Below, piece by piece: positions 23,270-35,144 of a stretch of 64,000 nt of DNA; position 1 is the first letter of the stretch; every line of letters begins with the position of its first letter. This DNA is from Salvia splendens. Lineage: Eukaryota; Streptophyta; Magnoliopsida; Lamiales; Lamiaceae. Where the stretch lies: the NCBI RefSeq assembly GCF_004379255.2, contig NC_056041.1, forward strand, positions 3,968,001-4,032,000, written 5' to 3'. The notes beneath the pieces are model-generated. The model had not been told where the DNA came from and did not search any database. It saw nothing but the letters and a program-made list of their open reading frames with translations. The translations under genes were made by a program, and so were the position numbers.

Positions 23270-24494
23270 GCTCTGAGAGTTCACCAGTCTTCAAGTTCTA
23301 TTTAGCAGTGAGATTCGAAAACTGGGATGGATGAGTAGTCCGGCTGAGGGAAAAGGAAGAAATCCAAATTAGCAACCATGTACCCAATTACTTTCGCCGC
23401 ACATAGTTTACATTCTTGGAGCATAACAAAAGAGATTCAGTCAGAATTCTGTAAGTATGCATTATGCTCTGATTTTGACAATGTTTAAACATCAGTCCAT
23501 CTCCAATCTTCTATGGCTTAAACAAACCAATAGTTATAAGCTGACTAAACTTAACAGCCACAAAAACATACTGTATGATCTAATTACAAATGAAAAGTTG
23601 ATTATTCAATCACTTAGAAATACAGATCAACACCGATTCACCAGGTATTAGGTCAACTTTAATACAGAATAATAACCTGATTCAGGTAGCAAGACTTTGC
23701 AGATTGGGATTTTCCGAGAACCTCCGAATCACAGACAGATCGTCCTCGGATTGACCGGCCGGTAGGTGAGCATTCGCTGGGTGCTTTTGCGAGAGGAATG
23801 GCGGTGGCTCCGGCGGGTAGACGGCGATGGAGGGGAGAGAGCGGCCGTGGCCAGAATCAAAATACGAACATCTAGGCGGATCAGCTTTCAAGGTTGAGAA
23901 ACAAGAAAAAATCGTTAACGATGAAGAGACGCGAACATTTTCACAGAATGGCAATATTCACCAAACCAAACATGAATGCACACGACTTTAAGAAACGTAG
24001 TCTATGTCGTTCATAATAGAGTAGTCGTTGGTTTACTTTTCTCCAAAAAAAAAAGGAAAAAGTAAACAAAAACCGTCCCCATCCAATAATCGTAACGATT
24101 TTAACTTTAATAGGATAAATTAAAAAAAAAAGAGATAGAAAGAAAATAACTAAATATTGTTAGTGAGAATGAAATTTATACAAAGAGATTAATTTTTATA
24201 GAAGAACAAAATTGAAAACAATGGGACTATTGGGTTATAGAGAGAGAATGAGAAAATAGTCATTCCTTCTACTCCCTATACATGGATCTGGTCATCTCCT
24301 TTGTGTAAAAAATGATTAATAAAGTAATTTTTATTTGTACTCATATTTACGAAATTATCTTTTTGTATTTATAATCATATAGAACTAGAATTGTTTCTGT
24401 AAGTGGTTTCATATTATTTGCTTTTATAAACATAGTATCAAGCTGAAGAAAATAAAAGCTCTCAAAATAAATACTACTAGTAGTATAAAGTAAA
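23270..24494. other. 5' leader and upstream region of SAC9
   Basis: It should hold the SAC9 promoter and 5' UTR, possibly with a 5' UTR intron. A minus-strand 90-codon ORF at 23682-23954 lies in the only GC-richer patch (about 23680-23960). I do not recognise its product and treat it as likely leader sequence. From 24000 to 24494 the DNA is AT-rich without features. Confidence 0.4.
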
Positions 24495-26368
24495 GAGTAA
24501 AGGTCAAAATTGGTCTTAAACCTATACTTTATCTCTTGATTTTTTTGGTCATGTATATTTCAAATCGGATCATAATTGGTCGTCTGTTAACAATTTCGTT
24601 AATATTTAACAGTTCGCGATTTTAATCACAATTTTGACCAACTTAACTAATTTTTAATGGGATTATCAACTCCTAATCATAACCTTAATTATTTTAAGGA
24701 TATATCATTTAAAATACCTAAGAGTATTAAAAATGAAAATAAAGAGTAAGAAAAAGTTTACAACAGTCGGACAATTTTTGAACAAAAACGAAAGGTCACT
24801 CTCTCACTTCGATGGCGCCGTTGTTCTCTGAGCGGCGAGCGGCGGGACAAGAGCTAAGCTAGTTTATCGGCAGAAGGAAGAAACTCTAGATGGAGAAAGA
24901 GAACGATAAGTCGACGGAGAAGGAGAACGATAGGGGGGGAGGGGAAGAGCACCTGCCTCTCAAAATCGAATCCGACTGAGAATCGACCTCAAGCACCGCC
25001 TCCTGCTGAGAATCGAAGGGGTAGGAAGGAGTCGGTGCGGCGGAGGTGGTCGGCGAGGACGAGGCGGAGCCTTGCAAGATGTACTGGCACTCGGAGTGGG
25101 TGTCGAGATTAAGGTGTTTGGAGTCTGGCGCCAGCTGCCGCAGGAATCCGAAGGTGAGAGGACATTTGGAGGAAGCGGTGTCGTTTTGGAGGAGGCTGTG
25201 GCGGTGTCCCGAGAAGGGCGCCGATGGGGTTATTAGTAATTGGGAAATTGAGAGTAAAAATAGCAACAAATAAATGAAGTGAAGCATCTAAAATTGAGGA
25301 GATGAAGAGATCAGCGAGACTTGCAATCGTGAGAGTGTGAGAAAATGGAGGTGAGGTGAGTTTCATTTGCAGCTGCATGTGGCGGCTAGCAACGATGACT
25401 AGTTGGTCAATTTTACCACTGTGATTTATGATTTTATTTAAAAAAATCATTTTGATTATTAAATAATTAAAAATTGTTTAAGTTGGTCAAAATTATGATT
25501 AAAATCGTTGACGGGATGTGATCAAATTACTAACTAATTAGCAATCTAAAATTAAGACCAATTTTTAACCATTGGATTAGGAGATATAGTGGTTGATATA
25601 ATGTCAAGTAGATTATATTTTAAATTTAAATAATTATTAAATAAAATTAAAGGGTATTAATGTCAATTCTCGCTTATTAAAATTATCCTAAAACTTTAAA
25701 TTTACGTAACTCACTCGATTTAAATTATTTTTTCGCAAAAAATATATCAAATTAAAGGTATGTTTATAAGGATTCTAACGATATCTCAATTGCATATGTT
25801 CTGACGACATTCGGATGATGGAATTTGATGATTTTTATTTCAGTTTTCGTTTACGTTGATAAACCGATTTTTTATCAACAAATACAAAAAAAATCTCAAA
25901 ATAATGTATGTAAATTTTCAATATAATGCATGTAAAATCTCAACAATCTCAACAAAATGCATGTAAAATATCAATAAAACTGTGTTGATATACTCATGTC
26001 ATTGTGTTGATATTTGTAATACACTATGTTGATATAAAAAAACACGAAAATTATGATATGATAATAAAATGATGATCTTACCCTTTTGTTGATATTTTGT
26101 CTACTGGTTATTGAAATTCGTAAGATTTTAATCTCATCCACTCATTTTGAAATCTAATGATGGAGATTTGGTTTTGATTTTGGATTATGATGCTATAAGC
26201 AATAGAAGATGACCTAAATCGTTGACTGTTAAATATTAACGGAATTGTTAACGGAAGACCAATTGTGATCCGATTTGAAATGTACAGGACCAAAAAATTC
26301 AAAAGATAAAGTCTATGACGAAAATCATAAAATGGACATATGTTCAGGATCAATTTTGACCTTTGCTC
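24495..26368. mobile_element. Pack-MULE: Mutator-like element with a captured gene fragment
   Basis: The 1,874-bp element is flanked by a perfect 9-bp duplication TAAAGTAAA (24486-24494 and 26369-26377), the hallmark of Mutator-like transposition. Its ends are long terminal inverted repeats of roughly 130-150 bp, starting GAGTAAAGGTCAAAATTG on the left and GAGCAAAGGTCAAAATTG on the right (reverse complement). There is no transposase. The centre (about 24810-25400) is GC-rich, unlike the AT-rich ends, and resembles the start of a receptor-kinase gene. A further internal inverted pair (about 24617-24660 and 25467-25508) brackets the captured DNA. The cargo plus MULE ends define a Pack-MULE. Confidence 0.9.
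25019..25287 (-). pseudogene. Captured 5' fragment of an RKF3-like receptor-kinase gene
   Basis: An ATG at 25287 opens a frame with a strong signal-peptide core (MLHFIYLLLFLLSISQLLI) followed by CPLTFGFLRQLAP and DTHSECQYILQG. Directly after this the frame that continues the family pattern is shifted by one base: near 25071 it reads LRLVLADHLRRTDSFLP. Together these resemble the beginning of the SPARK-type ectodomain of RKF3-like receptor kinases; the resemblance is from memory. The original frame runs on as an unrelated tail to 24886. There is no kinase domain, so this is a broken fragment carried by the Pack-MULE. Confidence 0.6.
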
Positions 26369-26546
26369 TAAAGTAAAAATATGTCTTGTCAATGTTTAAA
26401 AACAAATGAGAAGTATTTATAAATAAATTTTGCCACTACAACGAGATAGAGTTGTCTGAATCAGCTGGCTAAAACTTGTAACTGAAAATGGCAGTTATTT
26501 TCTGTTAAGAGCTCTAGATTAAAAAACAAACTAGCACCAGACCTCA

Positions 26547-29500
26547 CTAGTGGTAGTACTGATAGTGAGGCTCACTCTCATCATATCTATGCACATTGGT
26601 GGCTGATTCCACTTCATGTTGATATTGAGAGCCACTCTCATACTGATACACATGGTGGTGCTGCTCCACTTCATATTGGTAGGCGGCGTGAGGCTGTCCG
26701 AATTCATACTGTTGCACGGCGTGGGATGCCGCCTCTTCTTCTTCGTCCCCTTTGTGGTCATGGAGAGGGGAGGGTGAGCTTGGCTCACTCGGAGAAGGGC
26801 TGGCTTCCTTGGCCGGGGTTGGATCTGTGTCGACCTTCACTTCCACCAACTCCACCTCCTCAAATGACCGGAAAATGGGGTGCAGGTACGCGTCTTCCAG
26901 GTAGGATTTCATGTCCACATCAGAGGCAGAGGCGCCGTCTTGTGTGTCCTTGGACATGGCTTCCTGAAGAGGCCAAGAGAGGGCAGATCCATCACCATTA
27001 GTATTAACAGAATATCAATATTCAAGTGAGTTTTTGCTGTAACATTCAAGAAGTTACCTCAAGAGGGTACTTGCGGAATGCAGGCTCGAAGCGATTCTTG
27101 CAGTATTTGTGGAACGACAGAGTCAATACGGGTAGCATCACTAGCAACGGGGTCGATTTTGCAGCCTTTTTCGTGCTCAATAGCCCCAACAGGAGGAGCT
27201 GTGAAATGAGCAAGCTTGCTATAATGCGGCTGTGAACATGAGGCCAGAATGCAGCAGCACTCTCGTATTTCTGGTGATACACGTTAATCACCTGCACATG
27301 AAGAAGGAGATACGATTTCACAAAACTAGAGCCTAAGCCATTCTTGAATTTCACTAGAGTTGATTCGAGCTAACCTGATGTCGATATACAAAGTATGCCA
27401 AGGCGAAGAAGATGAGTACGAAGGGAAGAAGGATTGGTGTGATGACCATGTAAACAATGCCTAGAAGGAAATACAGCTGAAGGCTCGGTAAAGTCTCTGG
27501 GAAGTCGACACCTCCAGGGTCCATCGCATTCTCCATGTCCCTCTCGGTTTTCACAATGAACATGTTCTTCAACTGGAAAATCACCAAAGGCTTTAACCGG
27601 AGTATTTCACTAGCTATCCCTGCCCAGCCATCGACCATTATATACGTAATGAAGAAAGTAGCCTTCATTGGTATTGATACACCAATGTTTCTCGGGATTC
27701 TGCAGCCAAACAAACATCAAAAGGACTGGATGGTGAAATACGTCTATATTAATCCGAACTCCTAAAATGCACGAAACAACAAGAGATGCATGCAAGGAAC
27801 ATTACTGCGTTGCAGATTCGTGAAGGAAAGCATGAAGCTGCTCGAACGCAGTTCCAGCCACGATGCTGCCAAGGAACACGTTGACAAGCATGAAGTAGTA
27901 ATATTTTGCAGCAGTTCTTCGTTCCAATACTGATATTGCCACGTGCCCCTCTACCTTCGACATAACCATAAGGATTGCAGGGAGAAAGTGCAAAAAGAGC
28001 TTAAGAGTAAGACCAGGAAGGAAACCCTGTAGGAATGACTTCACAAACTTCCTGCAAATCGATTATTATTTCAGCAGAATACAAATGTAATTACGCGTAG
28101 AAAAGAAACTGCCTGTGAAGGATATTAAGCTCTTTGATTTGAAAACCGACACTTACCTTTCAATTACTGGCCTGAGGAAAGGTGCAATTCTCTCTAAACC
28201 CTCCAGATTGGCCAGTGATTGAACAAAAGCAATAGGTATCATGTAGCAGAAGACCAATGCAAACACAGACAGAGATATCACTAGCTTCCGGATGCTCAGT
28301 GAAACAAATGGTATATTGACATTCTTCCAGTATACATCACGAGGTTCAGGCGCCCAATTTGTTAGCCAGAGTGTGGGGTTCTTGCTCTGTTGTGTCTGCG
28401 CACAAACAGCCGCTCCCCATCTAGAATTGAATGACACAAATGCAGCTGGTGTAATGGATTTTGGATCTTTTAGAATCTTTGGCGCTCCATCGTCAACTAA
28501 TAGCAAGCAAGGGATGAAAATTAGTATATTGTCAAGAAAAAATGAAACTAGTTGTTGATCAGACTTACTTTTGTGTCAAGATATTTAATTTGATCCTTAT
28601 AGTAGTCAATTGCATCCACTTTTTTACCCCAAAGCCCAAGGCAACCACTCTGCACAATAAAAACCAGTACATTTTAAATAAGTTTTAAACCAGATAAACT
28701 TATTTTGAGGAAATATCTCTTGAAGGTCATGAATTCACAAAGGACTATACCTTCGTCTTAGGCCTCTTGTCTGAATGCCTCTCAAACTTGAGCTGGTTAT
28801 AGTCGAGCCAGTTCTGAAGTCGGTTTCTTTGTCTAACAAGTCTGGCAAACTTATTAGCGTTGTACACAGCCTGGTATAGCACATGAAATGTTATTAACAA
28901 AATGTAAAAAATAAATCAAGCAGGTTCAAGTAATTGAAAATGACAAGATTTCGAGGATATGGAGGAAGAGTCAGGTTCTCCAAGAGTGTAGATTCTGAGC
29001 AAGAATTTGTATGAGAGATTGTATTACCTGGTGTGTTAAGTAACGATCTGGATGGTTTCTCCGGAAGAAGGTTTGAATGCTATCTGATATCGAGCGTCCT
29101 GAAATATGCGGTACATTTCTAACAAGAACCTGATTATTATATATTAAAAAACCTTGATAAGTAAATGGCAATGGCTGTCTTCTCATGGTACAGCATATCT
29201 AAAAACAACTTTTGAAAGCTTAAAAAGAACATAAAATAGCAGGTTATGAACTTTACAAAGAAGAAGCTTTTCTAGCAATTTCAAGTGTCACCAATAAGAA
29301 TTATCAAAGATATTATCCCATTGACTCTTGATCAAGTATCGTGTAAGAAAAGCATGTTTCAAGTTACAGCAAAGACAACACGACTAACCGTGAATTGCTC
29401 AGGACGCCTGCCTTGAGAAGCCAAAAAATTAAGCCGCATTGAAGCAACTCTATTGTATTCCTTATAAAGCATGAAACAAACCCAGAACGTAAACAGGTAC

Positions 29501-31184
29501 TCCATCGATATGTGGACAAAAAACCTGAGATTCAACAACAACAGTCATCTTCAGGGTCTTGTAAAACTGAAGGTGTGATGAAAAAAAAATAAGGAAATCG
29601 ACTGGAAAGCAACAACGGACTTCAACAAACAATACGCTTTCTATGTCATGCAAAATGTACTTGAAGTTATTTAGTAGGACAAGACATTTCAATATATTTT
29701 GGTAAGAGGGCCATAAACTTACAAATTAGACTCGGGGCGAACATTTGAAATTGAAAGCTTGTCGATGTCACTGACAACCAAGTCGCGGCGCAAGAAAGAT
29801 AGAGTTACATCAGATACATTCACTGGAATCAGTATTAGAATTGCCACAACTGCAATTGGAGCAAATATCTTCAACCTGATGGAACCAAAACATCATTAGC
29901 AACGTGTAAATAACGTAAAAGAAATTCCACCTTCAACATCAAGTTAGGCTCGAAACCAAAGCAACATTAGCAAACACCAAGCTTCTTGCATTATCTCATC
30001 AAAATATGATTGGACCCTAAATGAGGACATAGCTTAATGGTTCAAAAACATTCACTTAACTGCAACGTAAATCTAACAGCTGAGACATAAATACACAACA
30101 GGAAGAGAAAGAGTTTAGAAAATGAGTATACTCATCATTCACGAGAGTTGTTCCTTTTAAACAGTTAATTAAAAGAATTCCACCAACTATGGGCACTAAT
30201 ATTCATATCATTTTCATCCTAGACATGTAATGTAGCTTTCGATTTAGTGGTGGTCCGAACCAAATATATACATATGTTACAAAACGTGGCCATATACACA
30301 AATGTATCTACAACGGTACCTATTTCAAATGATGTTCTTAAACATAATTGCTGAAATGGCAAACAGAGGAACGAAATACATTGTACTGATTGATATATGA
30401 GAAATTTTCCTTCGTTTTCCTAAAGCTTAATCAATGAATCAATTCCCTAAACCATATGAGTTTCTTGAATTCAGAAGATGCACAAAGCCACCAGGTACAT
30501 AAACCAAAATAAGAAGGAAAAAAAGGTTTAAAAAAATCAATGACATTGATAAAAACACATTACAAGAAGGAAAAAAAAGGTTTAAAAAAATCAATGACAT
30601 TGATAAAAACACATTACCAAGAAAACAAAATTATGAGTTTGAAGATACCAATTCCCAAAAAAAGGACAAAATATCATAGCATGTAAAAGTCAAGCAAAAA
30701 AGATTAAACTTTGGCAAGACCACAGACAAAAAGCACCTTAAAAACACTCGAAACACTAAACTCAACTGAAAATCACAAATATCATGATTGTAGAACACCA
30801 AAACTAACTCAAGACAATCTAGTAATCAGAAGATAAAAGTGGGTGAAAAAAAAAGGAAACTCGCAAGTACCCAAGAGTGTAAATCCTCAAGAAAACAACA
30901 GAATCTAGGCCAGCATGGGTGATAAGCTCAGACTCAGTCATCTTAAGCGCCTGAGGCATCCAGTTGAGAAAGGTGAAGTAAGTCATAATATTCAGATTGA
31001 CAAATTTTCCCACCACACCACCCCAGCTCCTGGGGCTCGTCCTCTTCCCGGCAATGTACCATTTGGGAAAGTAAACCCTGTCGTTGATTGGCTGAATTCT
31101 GAGCAGGGCAAAAGCCAGCAAGAATGCAAAGGCACTGATTATGTTGATCAGCGCCGACACCCCTATATCTCCAAGACTCGCCAT
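26547..31184 (-). CDS. OSCA/CSC1-like hyperosmolality-gated cation channel, with one-base frameshift
   Basis: Eleven exons: 31184-30871, 29875-29723, 29524-29389, 29129-29028, 28870-28751, 28649-28569, 28496-28157, 28051-27806, 27699-27375, 27291-27058, 26963-26547. The family (DUF221/RSN1_7TM) forms mechanosensitive, osmotically gated Ca2+-permeable channels. Exon 1 gives the conserved start MASLGDIGVSALINI and exons 7-10 the pore-bearing core (AAFVSFNSRWGAAVCAQTQQ, FLGSIVAGTAFEQLHAFLH). The product would be about 822 aa. The exons sum to 2468 nt, one short of a multiple of three. With the phase-0 acceptor at 28496, exon 7 begins LTMERQ and then loses frame near 28477, just before ILKDPKS. 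An AG at 28478-28477 could act as a substitute acceptor and restore frame with seven codons lost. The C-terminus has repeated YQYE/YQHE-type motifs. Identity is secure; functional state is not. Confidence 0.85.
30511..30617. repeat. 53-bp tandem duplication in OSCA-like intron 1
   Basis: A unit starting AAGAAGGAAAAAAAGG and ending AAAAACACATTAC occurs twice head to tail (30511-30563 and 30564-30617) with only one extra A in the second copy. This is a recent local duplication. Confidence 0.85.
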
Positions 31185-32932
31185 TTCCTCTTATTCTCCG
31201 CCTTAAAAGAATTTGAAAAGGAAAGGGAAAGGGAAATAGAAGGAGGAGAAGAAGAAAAGTGGGTATTTACTAGAAAGATGATACACAAGTTTATCAACTT
31301 TATCATGCTACACCAAACGAAAGATACTATTTTGGCACACATAAACCCTTCTTCATCACAGAATTACAACATACCATTTTCTGAAAAAGGTCGGCTAATG
31401 GGTTGTAGTAGTGTAATTTCTGCACACTGAGTATAGTGGGTGATGGCTTATTTCAATTAAGGTAGAATATTAGTTTTGCAAAATAGAAATTTGCTCACGC
31501 GGAGTGTGTTTCGTGTGGGATGTATGGACCAGTGGCATGGGCTTTTTTGGTTGCTTTTTGATTTGGTAACTGAAAGTGAAGAATTTCAGTAGCTGGGGAT
31601 TGCAAACGTCTGGTTTTTTATTGTGCCCGTGATTGTGCCTTGTTTTTGTAGTTGTAAATGCTTTCTCAGTTTCTAAAGTTGACAAAGTGTGAAAAAAAGG
31701 GTCTTTTTTTTTTCATTTTTTTGTCCGTGATTTTCAGGCTATGCTCCGCCGCCGCGGATCCTTCGCCGCGATTTTCGGTTTCAGTGTTTTAAAAAACAAT
31801 CATTATTTTTGATTTAAATATAAATAATTCTGAAACGCGTGAAAAAAGTTTTACTATAACGAATTCGAAAGTAATAAATTATGTCAAAAATGGGTCAAGT
31901 AGATTATAAAAAAGAGATATAGCAAGTACTAGTAATAAAGTTTTCGGAATTGAAATGAGATTAATTTGGTAGATGAGCAATAATGGAAAAATGCAATACT
32001 ACTATTTTATGAAAGAATGAAGTAGAGTAATTATAAACTTTCATTCTCCATGAAAAATAAATTTACGAAGTAGTATTATTATTTTTTCTTTTTCTTTCAC
32101 TTATATTACTAATTGTACATTAAAATATATAATGTCCATTAATAAAATTATTTTTTATTAATATAGATACGAATTGGAAAGAGAATATTTTGGGCCTTCC
32201 ACAGTGAAAGAAATTTGAAAGAGAATCCAACTTATTTTCAAAGAAAGTTATATTAATTGAAAGCAGAAAAGGAAAGGTATAATTTTGGTATTATCTATAG
32301 CTGGCTATGTATAATGATTACATATGTATTAAGGAAACAATATATGTGCAATAATTACATGATAGTATCATATTAATAAATCACCATGTAATTGTCAAAA
32401 GAAGAAAAGAAAAGCATTATATAGTCAATCCCAGCCATTTTGGTTTTTCCTTATTATGTGCATATAGTAATAACTTACGTCGCACCAAATTATACAAATA
32501 TTGTACTACCATTTTTATAATGATAGCAAATAATGTTTTTTTTATTCAAATTATTTGAATTTCACGCATGCCCGAATTTCTCAAACTGTTTAGTGTACAC
32601 AAACAAAAACAATCATCATCTCATTTGTAGTTTAGAAGATTATAACTAAATTTTAAATATCTCCAATTTTTAAGTTCAACTGGCCACCTCTAATATATTA
32701 CTAGCATGTGAAGTTCTTAAAGGGCTGGGAATCGGTTCGGTTCGGTTCTAACCGAACCGAAAAGTCGGTTTAACCTACTCTTCAATTTTCCGAAAACGAA
32801 GAACCGGAACCGAAACTGAGAAGAAATCAATATTAAGAATCTTAATATTTGAAAGATAATAATTGAATTACGAGTGACTAAGTTTTATGTATAAGTTTGT
32901 TTGGGGTTTGAAAGACTAACAAGTTTTGAGCA
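31185..32932. other. Upstream region of the OSCA-like gene
   Basis: AT-rich intergenic DNA that should hold the OSCA-like promoter in its left part. No supported gene. A short GGTTCGGTTCGG-type stretch at about 32725-32830 looks like the end of a hAT-like element, but I could not find a partner end. Confidence 0.45.
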
Positions 32933-33248
32933 TTAGAGCATCCACAACCGTGCTCTTGCCAGCGGCACGGTTGTGGGCCCGGGCGGTACTATTCATGCCT
33001 GCTCTCTGGCAAGAGCACAACACCCACAACTGTGCTCTTCCGCAAGGACGAGCACAATTAATATAAAATTCAATTACACAAAAACATTTCCATAATATTA
33101 AAATTCATTTAAAACCCACAATAAATATTACAAATGACAAACAAAATTAAACATTGCATAATTAAAATCCTAAAAATTAAAAATTACATAATTAAAATCC
33201 TAAAAATTAAAAATTACATAATTAAAATCCTAAAAATTAAAAATGACA

Positions 33249-34535
33249 CTACTCGTTGCCGAATTTCGCCCACATGTGGTTGATTAGGTCTTCTTGTAGT
33301 TGATTGTGGATTCGAGTATCGCGCATTGTGTGTCTTGTCTCGATCCTCTGGCCAACCGTCGTATGCTCGCCTCGGCGTAGGGGAGACCTCGCTGTTGAGC
33401 TTCCGGCTTCGTCCTCGTCGTAGAAGCTAGCCGCCCTCGGCCCTTCGTCGGCTATAATCATGTTGTGTAATATAATACACGTGAACATGATGTCGGCGAT
33501 ATTATTCACGTACCACAGCCGAGCCGGGGCCTTCACAATGTTGAATCGAGCTTGAAGGACCCCGAAGGCTCTTTCGACATCTTTCCGCGCTGACTCTTGA
33601 CGCTGCGCAAAAAGAACCCGTCTCGGGTCGTGCGGGTTGTGGAGCGTCTTCACGAACGTCGACCACCTTGGGTAGATACCATCGGCGAGATAGTAACCCA
33701 TGCGGTATATATTTCCGTTGATGGTGAAGTCGATCGCCGGTGCTACACCATTCATCACATCATTGAAGAGTGGTGACGAATATAGCACATTCAAGTCGTT
33801 GTTGGATCCAGCAACGCCGAAATATGCATGCCAAATCCATAGGCGGTAGTCGGCGACCGCCTCAAGGATAAGCGTTGGGCCGCCGCCTTTGTGACCGCTC
33901 AAGTGTTGCCCCCTCCAAGCAGTCGGACAATTCTTCCACCTCCAATGCATGCAGTCAATGCTGCCAAGCATTCCGGGAAAGCCATGGACTGATTCGTGAA
34001 GACGAAGCAACCGTTGGCAATCATCAGTGGTGGGTGCTCGAAGGAATTCATCCCCAAAAGCAGAACGAACGCCCTCGCAAAAATTCTTTAAACATAGGAT
34101 TCCAGTGGACTCACCGATATGCAAATACTCGTCGAACATGTCGGCCGTTTGCCCAGTAGCGAGTTGTCGGATGGCACACGTACACTTCTGCAACGCCGTG
34201 ATACTTTGCCGGCCGGCTGCATCTACACCTGTTTGAAAGTATTCAACACGTGCGGACAATGTGTTGACAATTCGCATGAACAAGCGCTTTGACATGCGAA
34301 AACGGCGCCTGAAGTAATCTGCCGGAAACCGCGGCTGGTCGGCAAAGTAGTCGGCAACGAGCCTTTCGTGGGCTCCCTCCCGGTCACGATGGATGTACCG
34401 TCGATTTGATCTGGTTCGTTGAGGAGGAGGAGCAGGGGTATTCGCCGCGACATATGCTTCGTAAGCGGCACGATGTTGTTCGTAGTATTCTTGTTCTTCG
34501 CGTTCCGCTTCCGCCATAATATGGGTGAAATCCAT
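33249..34535 (-). CDS. Harbinger transposase (HARBI1-like, DDE_Tnp_4), intact
   Basis: A 428-aa nuclease of the PIF/Harbinger family, uninterrupted. I start it at the ATG giving MDFTHIMAEAERE; the reading frame extends 50 codons upstream to 34685, but that part is AT-rich leader and includes a TATA box. A helix-turn-helix-like region lies in the N-terminal half (FRMSKRLFMRIVNTL). The DDE catalytic domain follows: first Asp in GSIDCMHW, second in GSNNDLNVL, and Glu in KDVERAFGVLQ. The C-terminus ends in a hydrophilic tail. The decayed copy at 3-1208 is its close relative. It could act in trans on the internally deleted relative at 60134-60687. Confidence 0.92.
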   Translation of the reverse strand: MDFTHIMAEAEREEQEYYEQHRAAYEAYVAANTPAPPPQRTRSNRRYIHRDREGAHERLVADYFADQPRFPADYFRRRFRMSKRLFMRIVNTLSARVEYFQTGVDAAGRQSITALQKCTCAIRQLATGQTADMFDEYLHIGESTGILCLKNFCEGVRSAFGDEFLRAPTTDDCQRLLRLHESVHGFPGMLGSIDCMHWRWKNCPTAWRGQHLSGHKGGGPTLILEAVADYRLWIWHAYFGVAGSNNDLNVLYSSPLFNDVMNGVAPAIDFTINGNIYRMGYYLADGIYPRWSTFVKTLHNPHDPRRVLFAQRQESARKDVERAFGVLQARFNIVKAPARLWYVNNIADIMFTCIILHNMIIADEGPRAASFYDEDEAGSSTARSPLRRGEHTTVGQRIETRHTMRDTRIHNQLQEDLINHMWAKFGNE

Positions 34536-34642
34536 TTGAGAATTTGAGTGGGGGATGAATGTGTTGATAGTTTGTATGAGAATTATGAATGAGAGATGAA
34601 TGAGAGATGATTTGATGTGATAAATGGATGATGAATGTGTGT

Positions 34643-34650
34643 ATTTATAG
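34643..34650 (-). promoter_or_regulatory. TATA box of the Harbinger transposase
   Basis: The minus strand reads CTATAAATAC about 110 bp upstream of the transposase ATG, in AT-rich leader sequence. Spacing suits a plant core promoter. Confidence 0.5.
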
Positions 34651-35144
34651 ATGATTTTGGGGAAAAAAAAATAAAAAAAAATCAAAAAAATTCAGAAAAA
34701 ACGGGAAAAAAAACGGCCATATTTTTGGGATTTGGAAAATATTTTTTTTTTATTTTTTAGCATTATTTATAATTAAATACCGATTTTTAAAAAAAAAATA
34801 AAAAAAAGTTTAAACACAACGGCTATGCCGTTGACGAATGGGAGCGCGCCACGTGTGCGTCCGCTGGCACGGACGTGCTCGATACATCGAGCAGCGCCGT
34901 GCCAGCGGCGCGGCTGCAGCGGCGGCGGTCCTGCGCCTTGCCAACGGCGCGGACGGCGGTGGCGTCTTTCGCCACCGCTGCGGATGCTCTTACCTCGTCT
35001 AAAAACCAGAACAATCATAAATGAGTTCTAAAAACACCATCTCTTATGTACTCTTTATTTGTATTTTGACATGTATATTTGTTGCGTCCATTTAGTTATT
35101 CTATAATAAAAAGTGAAATGAAATATTTAATGGGAATAATATTA

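Larger units (their letters stand above)
32936..34989 (-). mobile_element. Complete PIF/Harbinger transposon with intact transposase
   Basis: The 2,054-bp element is flanked by TTA on both sides (32933-32935 and 34990-34992). The terminal repeats are GAGCATCCACAACCGTG and GAGCATCCGCAGCGGTG. It carries one long ORF in minus orientation. Near 33165-33240 the 3' non-coding part has three tandem copies of an AT-rich unit AAATCCTAAAAATTAAAAAT. PIF/Harbinger elements normally also encode a Myb/SANT-like protein; I find none here, so self-sufficiency is doubtful. Confidence 0.93.

Noticed and set aside
31470..31685. 71-codon minus-strand ORF upstream of the OSCA-like gene
   Set aside because: No similarity, basic low-complexity translation, lies in promoter-like DNA.
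34536..34685. Longer start for the Harbinger transposase (50 extra codons)
   Set aside because: The extension is AT-rich, contains the likely TATA box and leader, and has no conserved character; the downstream MDFTH start fits better.
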